From the NCBI GenBank assembly GCA_023409535.1, contig JAEYGZ010000022.1:1-27555 (forward strand): a stretch of 27,555 bases of DNA, written 5' to 3'. The position numbers and the translations under genes were made by a program. The first letter of the stretch is position 1. Each line of letters starts with the position of its first letter. The DNA is from Bacillota bacterium. Lineage in GTDB: Bacteria; Bacillota; Clostridia; Lachnospirales; Lachnospiraceae. Positions 21,407 through 27,555 of the stretch are shown one piece after another. Under the pieces are notes generated by a model that worked only from the letters and a program-made list of their open reading frames with translations, was not told the DNA's origin and ran no database searches.

Positions 21407-23471
21407 TCAGATTTATCAAGATAGAGATACTAATGAAAAATATAGAATCCTATATGTTAATACTATAGATAAAGAAATAACAATTATCAAATTGAGTGGA
21501 GCTGGATTACCATATCCTGCAGATCTGTCAGAGATAGAATATGAAATTGAATCAGGCATTCTCAATTTAATTACAGAAAAAGTAGATTCATTGAATATAG
21601 AAAAATTGACTAAGCCACAGAAGCGAAAGATTGAAAATGAATGGGGTATTATAAAGGATTTTGCCCAGAATATACCGTATTGTTATTATGGGACTGAAAG
21701 AAAGAATTTTCTTACTAAGATTACTAAGGAACTAAGTGTAGGCAGGATGAAGGTACAGCGTATATTACACAATTATTGGGCTGGAGGCAGTGTTAAAGCT
21801 GCTTTTATACCGGATTATCATGCCAGAGGCAATAGGACAAAGCTGGATGAACGTAGTGATAAAGTACTCGGTAGGGCGCCGGCTAAAGAAGATCCAGGGA
21901 ATAACCGGAAGGCTTTAAAGTATAAGGATATTTTAAATATAAAAAGTGCTATAAAACGTAATTATAACAAAAATAGTGTCAGGACATTAACTGATGTATA
22001 TGATCAGATGTGTCAGGATTTTTACACAGATAAGATAACAAATAAGTTGTTTTCGACATACCCAACATATCGTCAATTTTATTATTACGCTTCGAAATAT
22101 AGAAATGAAGTTACCAGAATTGGTGAAAAAGCTTATGCACGTAATTATCGGGCTATAACAGGAAGTTCAGCGAAAGAGGCATTTTGTCCCGGAGAAAAGT
22201 ATCAGATAGACGCAACGATAGCGGATATTTATCTGGTAGCTACCTTTAATAATAAACAAGTTATTGGTAGACCAGTTTTGTATTTTGTTACAGATGTTTA
22301 CTCCAGGATGATCACGGGATTTTATGTTGGTGTAGAAGGTCCTTCATGGATAGGTGCAATGATGGCACTATACTATACATTTATTGATAAGGTTCTATTA
22401 TGCAAAACATATGACATTGAAATTACTGAAGAACAATGGCCGTGTCATGGCTTACCAATATCCATTTTATCTGACAATGGGGAATTAATAAGCAAAAACA
22501 GTAATAATGTTGTTGAAGAATTGGGAATTTATTTGCAAAATACTTCAGCATGGAGACCGGACTTAAAGGGTATTGTTGAACAAAGCTTTAGGTTATTAAA
22601 TTTGAGTACGCTATCAACACCAGGAAAGATACAGCCAGATTTCAGAGAACGTGGCGCAAAAGACTATCGTCTTGATGCAAAATTAAATATAAAAGAATTT
22701 ACTAAAATAGTAATAAATTATATTTTACTGTATAACCAAAGAGCATTAAAAAAACATCCGCAGGAATCAGATGATATTGTACAAGCTGGTATCAAGCCAA
22801 TCCCAATTAAAATGTGGAATTGGGGAAAAGAAAACCGTGGAGGAACACTTCGTCAGATGGATAATGGAGCAATAAGAATGGCTTTGCTTCCGAAAATAGA
22901 GGATGTATCTGTAACTGCACAAGGAATATCGTATAATAAAAATTTCTATATATGCGACACAATTATTGAGAAAAAGTGGATGCAGAAAGCCAGGCAAGGA
23001 GAAACTCTTAAATGTACAATCAAAATTGATCCAAGAGACACAGAACATATTGTGTTATGTCTTGATGATAGTAGTTTTGAATGGTGTGAAAGAACTGATG
23101 CAAGTAAAGGGAAATTTGTTAAATGGTTCTATGAAGATTTAGTGACATATGAGGAAATACAGGCACGAATGCGAGCAGGGATGAAGACTGATATGCTTCA
23201 AAATGAAATTGATTATCGCAAGAATGTTGATGATATAATTCAAGAAGCTGTTGATAATCAAAAAGTTACGTTTATAGAAACAGAAATTGTAAAAAATGAA
23301 ATAAAGAATATCGGTGTATCCCGATCTATTGAAAAACGACTTAAAAGGGAAGAAGAGAAATTTACACCTAATGTTGAAAATGATGAAGAAATAGAATTAT
23401 TTTTAGGTAATGATGAATCATATTATGAAACTTTTTTAAAAGCAATGGATCAGGAGGAGGATGATGAGTAA
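21390..23471 (+). CDS. tnsB: Tn7-like DDE transposase TnsB
   Basis: A 693-aa TnsB of the retroviral-integrase/Mu superfamily, which binds the transposon ends and joins 3' ends to target. N-terminal helix-turn-helix DNA-binding regions (about 75-245, including LTKPQKRKIENEWG and KITKELSVGRMKVQRILHNYW) precede the DDE core: D274 in EKYQIDAT, D362 in ISILSDNGEL and E397 in GIVEQSF, within YFVTDVYSRMITGFYVG and WRPDLKGIVEQ. A C-terminal beta barrel and TnsC-contacting tail follow (about 480-693, acidic end). The GTG at 21390 is preferred because AGGTGA lies 8 bases upstream; an in-frame GTG at 21378 is less well placed. It overlaps tnsA and tnsC, indicating coupling. Confidence 0.94.
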   Translation: MEILCNQIYQDRDTNEKYRILYVNTIDKEITIIKLSGAGLPYPADLSEIEYEIESGILNLITEKVDSLNIEKLTKPQKRKIENEWGIIKDFAQNIPYCYYGTERKNFLTKITKELSVGRMKVQRILHNYWAGGSVKAAFIPDYHARGNRTKLDERSDKVLGRAPAKEDPGNNRKALKYKDILNIKSAIKRNYNKNSVRTLTDVYDQMCQDFYTDKITNKLFSTYPTYRQFYYYASKYRNEVTRIGEKAYARNYRAITGSSAKEAFCPGEKYQIDATIADIYLVATFNNKQVIGRPVLYFVTDVYSRMITGFYVGVEGPSWIGAMMALYYTFIDKVLLCKTYDIEITEEQWPCHGLPISILSDNGELISKNSNNVVEELGIYLQNTSAWRPDLKGIVEQSFRLLNLSTLSTPGKIQPDFRERGAKDYRLDAKLNIKEFTKIVINYILLYNQRALKKHPQESDDIVQAGIKPIPIKMWNWGKENRGGTLRQMDNGAIRMALLPKIEDVSVTAQGISYNKNFYICDTIIEKKWMQKARQGETLKCTIKIDPRDTEHIVLCLDDSSFEWCERTDASKGKFVKWFYEDLVTYEEIQARMRAGMKTDMLQNEIDYRKNVDDIIQEAVDNQKVTFIETEIVKNEIKNIGVSRSIEKRLKREEEKFTPNVENDEEIELFLGNDESYYETFLKAMDQEEDDE

Positions 23472-24867
23472 ATATCCAAGAAATTCACTTGCTGTAAATG
23501 CGAAGTATAGTGAACAAAAGATAGATGCGGATAAGGGTAATCCATGTATAGAAGCTCTGCCAACCTTCGAAGAAAGTAAAGATATTTATGATTTATTAAA
23601 CAATCCTTTACCCTTTAATAAGGATGAACGGAAAGAAAATGCATTAATCCGGAGAAGGTGCCTGCCGCAATTAACGCAATTTTTTAGACCATTAGGCATT
23701 CATATGGATATTGCTGAAAATATTATAAATATTATAGTTAATGGATATAAAAAACGAAATCCGTTAAGTAATGATTATGTAAGAATACTAAATGGACTAG
23801 CAAGATGTGCGATGGAACATGAAGAAGATTATAGTAAGTTTATCGGAACTAATGCTGAAACTGGCGGAGGCAGTATAATTGGTTTGAGCGGTATGGGGAA
23901 GTCATCAGTCGCAAATAGAGTTTGTGCAGGTATACCACAAAAAATTATTCATAAAGAATATGATGGTAAAGATTTTCCTCATATGCAGATAACCTGGATG
24001 AAGATTGATTGCCCTTTTGATGGAAGTGTCAAAGGATTATGTGAAGATTTCCTGGAACAGTTTGATAAGATAACAGGAGATCATACCTATAAAAAATATG
24101 GTGATAGACCAAGCGGTGCTACCCATTCTTTGATGAGGAAAATGGCTGCTATATCCACCAGACATAGTCTGGGAGTATTAATCATTGATGAGTTTCAAAA
24201 TATAAGTCAGGCCAAAAGTGGTGGTAAAGAGAGGATGATGAATTATATCTTAAATTTGGTCAATACCATTGGAGTACCTGTAATATTAATGGGAGTTGGA
24301 GAAGTAATTAATGCGATTTCCGATAACCTAATGTATGCTAAACGAATGGAGGGTTTTTTGGGAATGGGGAGAATACCCAATCTTCAGTTCGAATCACCAG
24401 ATTGGGATAGACTTGTCAAGGAATTATGGAAATATCAATGGACAAAAACAGAGACACCTTTAACACCAGAATTAAACGCAGCAGTCTATATGGCGTCTGC
24501 CGGCATTATCCATTATGCAGTAAAAATATTCGGTTTGGCCCAAAGAAAGATAATAACAGATGATCCAAGCCAAAATGAAATGTTAACTTCTGAATTGATT
24601 GAAAAAGCGTATTTTTCTAAAGATTTTGAACTTGAGAGGGGACTAATTGAGAAAAAAATAATAAGTGGAGAAATACAGATAAATGTGTTAAAGAAGAGAG
24701 AACAACATAAAAATGAAAATAAGAAAAATAAGAAAAATAATGATGTAAAAAAAACAGAACATTTAGTAGAAGACAATTTACCGGGTATTATTCCACGAAC
24801 AAATTTTAATTTTCATTCAAAGATAGCTGAGCATATTGAAAATAATATGGAAGGGGGGATTACATAA
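23464..24867 (+). CDS. tnsC: Tn7-like AAA+ regulator TnsC
   Basis: A 467-aa AAA+ ATPase that links the target-selection protein TniQ/TnsD to the TnsAB transposase. Walker A is GLSGMGKSS (140-148), Walker B LGVLIIDEFQN (about 236-246) and a sensor-1-type segment VILMGVGE follows. The Lys/Asn-rich tail (about 400-430, KKNKKNNDVKK) probably contacts DNA or TnsAB. The ATG at 23464 is chosen over 23461 because the AGGAGG at 23452-23457 is then 6 bases away. It overlaps the end of tnsB by 8 bases. Confidence 0.93.
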   Translation: MSKYPRNSLAVNAKYSEQKIDADKGNPCIEALPTFEESKDIYDLLNNPLPFNKDERKENALIRRRCLPQLTQFFRPLGIHMDIAENIINIIVNGYKKRNPLSNDYVRILNGLARCAMEHEEDYSKFIGTNAETGGGSIIGLSGMGKSSVANRVCAGIPQKIIHKEYDGKDFPHMQITWMKIDCPFDGSVKGLCEDFLEQFDKITGDHTYKKYGDRPSGATHSLMRKMAAISTRHSLGVLIIDEFQNISQAKSGGKERMMNYILNLVNTIGVPVILMGVGEVINAISDNLMYAKRMEGFLGMGRIPNLQFESPDWDRLVKELWKYQWTKTETPLTPELNAAVYMASAGIIHYAVKIFGLAQRKIITDDPSQNEMLTSELIEKAYFSKDFELERGLIEKKIISGEIQINVLKKREQHKNENKKNKKNNDVKKTEHLVEDNLPGIIPRTNFNFHSKIAEHIENNMEGGIT

Positions 24868-24896
24868 TTAGGCGTAGACCGCGGAGGTTTTGAATA

Positions 24897-26417
24897 GTGC
24901 TGACATTTTTCCCTAAGCCATATCCAGATGAATTATTATATAGTATAATTGCCAGATATCACGTTTGGAGCGGGAATTATGAAATGTCAGATACTATGGA
25001 GCAACTCTTTGATGATCGCCGTGAAAGAGCTACATTATTGATACCAAAGCATCTAAAACGCTTGACTGTAAAAACTAAGAGGTTTGGTTTGACTTATGAA
25101 ACACTTTTATATGAACATACAATATTTCCTCTTGTTACATGCTTTTTGAATAAAGCTTCTTTTGATTATTCATTAAATTCTGTTATTAATGAGAATCTAA
25201 AAGAAAGTTCTCTCTATATATACAAACATAATATAAACCCAAGATTTCTGAGATATTGTCCACTTTGTACCCGGGATGACAGAAACAAATATGGTGAAGC
25301 CTATTGGCATCGAAAACATCAATCATATGGAGTAGATATTTGTGCTAAGCATAGATGCCATCTTAAGGAAAGTGGAATTGAAATATTAGACAATAGAAAT
25401 AATCGGTACATTGCTTTGGAATTGATAAATGATATGAAAGATATTATAGAGCAGGAAGATTTATCAGTATGTAGAACTGAATTTCAAATTGCCTGTGATG
25501 TAGATTATGTTTATGAAAATTATGAATATATACGAAAGCTGTTGTGGGAGAAACATTCTTCAATCAGAGAGACGACCATCGCCCTATTATATAATCGAGA
25601 TCTTGCCACTCAAAAAGGCTTGATAAGAATTGATAGATTAACAAAAGAGTTTCAAAATAAGTATCAATGCACTCATTTAAAACAATTAATCATTGAATTA
25701 AATGATGATAAAAAATCAGATTGGCTTATTACGCTATGCAGGGGGGGACAAAATACAGTTGTACCTATCCGGTTTATTCTATATACAGATTTTTTGGCCG
25801 ATAGCTTAGAGGCCTTTGTTAAGTTGTTAAATAAGCAGGAACAATTCATTGATAAGAAGAAAGAGTTATTCAGCACACCAAATGGGTATGAAGAAAAGAT
25901 AGTTCGATATCGTGAAAGATGGCTTGATGCTAGGGAGAAAAACCCTAATGGATGCAGGTTTGATTTAGTTAAAGCCGACCGACCTGCATATACGTGGCTA
26001 AGGAGGCATGACAATGAATGGATGATAAGCAATTCACCGCAGATAACAAAGCCTCTAGGAAGAATAGCATATAAAAATTGGGACGAGTTGGACTGTAAAC
26101 TCAAAGAAATGATTTATGAAGCAGTGAATAACATAAAAAATCATGAAGGAAAACCGGAACGAATTACAAGAACTAATATAAGCCGTTACATGGGGTATAT
26201 GAGTACAATAGAAAAAAATTACAAATTCCTGCCGAAAACTATGCATATAATAGAACAATATATCGAAAGCACCTACGAATATCGACTCAGAAAAATCGAA
26301 TGGGCTAAAATCGATTTCGAAAATGAAGGTGAACCTGTAATTCCTTGGTTGGTATTAAGGAAAGCAGGTATTCGTGATAATGAGTGGAACAAATTTAATT
26401 ATTTATTTACTTCTTGA
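24897..26417 (+). CDS. tniQ: TniQ/TnsD-family target-site selector
   Basis: A 506-aa TniQ-domain protein. The N-terminus MLTFFPKPYPDELLYSIIARYHVWSG is the hallmark TniQ opening. A zinc-binding site follows: CPLC (C121, C124) and CAKH (C149, H152), separated by GEAYWHRKHQSYGVDIC. The C-terminal half (about 230-500) is helical and should recognise DNA. Its length fits TnsD-type proteins, which direct insertion to a fixed chromosomal site by binding it in a sequence-specific way; the shorter TniQ of CRISPR-guided elements is about 400 aa or less. Start is GTG, with GCGGAGG about 9 bases upstream. It lies 29 bases after tnsC. The proposed target is the 3' end of rlmD, an inference from the left boundary. 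Confidence 0.9.
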   Translation: MLTFFPKPYPDELLYSIIARYHVWSGNYEMSDTMEQLFDDRRERATLLIPKHLKRLTVKTKRFGLTYETLLYEHTIFPLVTCFLNKASFDYSLNSVINENLKESSLYIYKHNINPRFLRYCPLCTRDDRNKYGEAYWHRKHQSYGVDICAKHRCHLKESGIEILDNRNNRYIALELINDMKDIIEQEDLSVCRTEFQIACDVDYVYENYEYIRKLLWEKHSSIRETTIALLYNRDLATQKGLIRIDRLTKEFQNKYQCTHLKQLIIELNDDKKSDWLITLCRGGQNTVVPIRFILYTDFLADSLEAFVKLLNKQEQFIDKKKELFSTPNGYEEKIVRYRERWLDAREKNPNGCRFDLVKADRPAYTWLRRHDNEWMISNSPQITKPLGRIAYKNWDELDCKLKEMIYEAVNNIKNHEGKPERITRTNISRYMGYMSTIEKNYKFLPKTMHIIEQYIESTYEYRLRKIEWAKIDFENEGEPVIPWLVLRKAGIRDNEWNKFNYLFTS

Positions 26418-26669
26418 TATGCGTTGACATAATTTCAAACCAACTGATTACGGAGAGATTTAAATTATGTGCATAGGAGTATAATTAATACCCAAATTAT
26501 AGGAGAGAACTTTTGTTACTCCAATATTTATAATTAAACATCGATTTGACTAGTGCATTATATGATTTTTTGGGCAGAAGCATTTCCTACAAATATAGCT
26601 GATTAAAGAAACCATCTGTTGAATTACCCAAAGAAATCATTATGCAGAGACCAGGGAGGGTTATAAAGA
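26418..26669. other. Spacer between the two tniQ genes
   Basis: A 252-base AT-rich gap that starts with TTGACA (26424-26429) but lacks a good -10 at 16-18 bases. Short frames exist, none recognisable. The GGGAGGG at 26654-26660 is the ribosome binding site of the second tniQ. Confidence 0.45.
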
Positions 26670-27458
26670 ATGCTTTTATTTTTCCCTAAACCATATCCAG
26701 ATGAATTGTTATACAGCATAATTGCCAGATATCACGTTTGGAGTGGAAATAGTGAAATGGCAGATACTATGGAGCAACTATTTGATAATCGCCATATAGG
26801 AACAACGTTATGGGTACCAAAACATATAAAACGTTTGGCAGAAAAGACTAAGAAATTCGGTCTAAATTATGAAACATTACTATATGAACATACAATATTT
26901 CCTCTTATAACTTGCTTTTTAAACAAGACCACTTTTGATCAAACATTATTAACTGTTATTAATGAGAGTCAAAAAGAAAATTCCTTATGTGTATACAAAC
27001 ACAATTTATACCCCAGATTTCTGAGATATTGTCCGCATTGCATAATAGATGATAGAAACGAATATGGGGAGGCTTATTGGCACAGAAAACATCAATCATA
27101 TGGAATAGAAATGTGTGATAGGCATAGATGTCGACTACAAGATAGTGATTTAGAAGTATTGGACAATAGAGATAATCGATATATTGCTTTAGAACTATTG
27201 AATGGAATAACGAATACCTTGGATCAAGAAGATATATCTGATTGCAGCATTGAAATGCAGATAGCTTATGATGTAGATTATATTTATAAAAACTATGAAC
27301 TTGTTAGAAACTTAATTTGGGAAAAGCATACTTCAATCAAAGAAGCCGCTATTGACCTATTATATAGACGTAATGTGGCTAATATAAGGGGTGTAGTTAA
27401 TGTTAATAAATTGAAACAAGATTTTCAAGGTGAATTGAAACATGAGGTTCCCGTTTGA
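26670..27458 (+). pseudogene. Truncated second tniQ (paralogue of the first)
   Basis: 262 codons, beginning MLLFFPKPYPDELLYSIIARY, closely parallel to the first tniQ over about 253 residues with many conservative changes. The zinc-binding cysteines are kept (CPHC and CDRH). The similarity stops near KLKQDFQ; the last residues, GELKHEVPV, do not match, and the stop codon lies in the first unit of a 20-bp repeat array. The protein is therefore about half the length of a full TniQ/TnsD and lacks the C-terminal target-recognition part. It may be a remnant, or a short TniQ with a different role. A good ribosome binding site and intact frame mean it could still be translated. Confidence 0.75.
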
Positions 27459-27540
27459 AAGCTGAAAGTCCCGTTTTGTAAAAGAGATTCCATTTTTGTA
27501 AATGAATTTCCCGATTTGTAATTCACAATCCCACTTTGTA
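27441..27540. repeat. Five 20-bp tandem units: probable opposite transposon end
   Basis: Units begin at 27441, 27461, 27481, 27501 and 27521. The shared part is TTCCCGNTTTGTAA, with the last four units ending TTTGTA and the first TTTGAAA. On the other strand this reads TTACAAANCGGGA, from outside to inside. Tandem, overlapping ~20-bp TnsB-type sites of this kind mark one end of Tn7-like elements. The terminus should lie beyond 27541, close to or past the right edge of the window. The unit sequence differs from the array at 14087, so the two may belong to different TnsB proteins. Confidence 0.75.
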
Positions 27541-27555
27541 AGCAACTTTCTCAGT

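Larger units (their letters stand above)
14074..27555. mobile_element. Composite Tn7-like island at the 3' end of rlmD
   Basis: The block is bounded on the left by the 14074-14141 array and on the right by the 27441-27540 array. It contains a dead tnsA fragment, defence cargo (SIR2-pAgo, GIY-YIG-like, papain-like, Mrr-like genes), and an intact tnsABC-tniQ operon plus a truncated tniQ. It is AT-rich relative to the core genes to its left. Two tnsA starts imply at least two insertion events at the same site. No cas genes or CRISPR array are present in the window. Confidence 0.7.

Noticed and set aside
20543..26417. CRISPR-associated transposon
   Set aside because: No Cascade, Cas12k or CRISPR repeats are in the window, and the TniQ is of the long TnsD type.
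14861..27458. Argonaute-guided transposition (pAgo supplying targets to TnsC/TniQ)
   Set aside because: The pAgo is fused to a SIR2 NADase, which fits abortive infection. It is separated from the tns operon by other cargo and by a strong promoter, and full-length TnsD-like targeting is available.
27441..27540. CRISPR array with five repeats
   Set aside because: The units are only 20 bp with partial conservation, no true spacers, and no cas genes nearby. They fit tandem transposase binding sites better.

Overview
The window looks like a piece of a Clostridia chromosome, most likely Lachnospiraceae-type. This is an inference from the gene set (CheX, YhaM, MutS2, a cytoplasmic 5'-nucleotidase family protein, an RlmD-type methyltransferase with an iron-sulfur cysteine cluster), the strong AGGAGG-like ribosome binding sites and the moderate GC content. 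Both edges of the window lie in or next to repeats, so it may be a complete contig broken at repeats.

Positions 1-14095 are ordinary core genome apart from an 18-bp tandem repeat at the left edge. A plus-strand Lrp/AsnC regulator is translationally coupled to a class I aminotransferase, followed by cheX and trmL. A minus-strand run follows: mutS2, a PhoB-type response regulator, a histidine kinase, and a 5'-nucleotidase family protein that converges on trmL. Then come a small membrane protein (minus) and, on the plus strand, a membrane-anchored HtrA-like protein with a degenerate catalytic triad, yhaM and rlmD.

From the last codons of rlmD to the right edge (about 14.07-27.55 kb) the DNA is visibly more AT-rich and is built from Tn7-like transposon parts. 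The left boundary carries three 20-bp-spaced copies of a 15-bp motif whose first repeat contains the rlmD stop codon; it resembles a Tn7 end (TGT terminus followed by ACAATAAA-type TnsB sites). A decayed tnsA N-terminus follows. Next is a defence cargo: a 1050-aa single-chain SIR2-APAZ-pAgo gene (a fused short-Argonaute NADase system), a GIY-YIG-like protein, a papain/transglutaminase-like protein and an Mrr-like restriction endonuclease.

From 20.16 kb an apparently intact tnsA-tnsB-tnsC-tniQ operon is preceded by a perfect consensus promoter and an unusual ~350-nt leader. That leader has five tandem GGAGGT-containing repeats and ends in a short Phe-rich ORF with its own ribosome binding site. 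A second, closely related tniQ is cut off exactly where an array of five 20-bp units begins, probably the opposite transposon end. No cas genes or CRISPR arrays are present, so this is a Tn7-like element using TnsD/TniQ-type targeting, with the 3' end of rlmD as the proposed attachment site, and a composite or nested history (remnant plus intact machinery).
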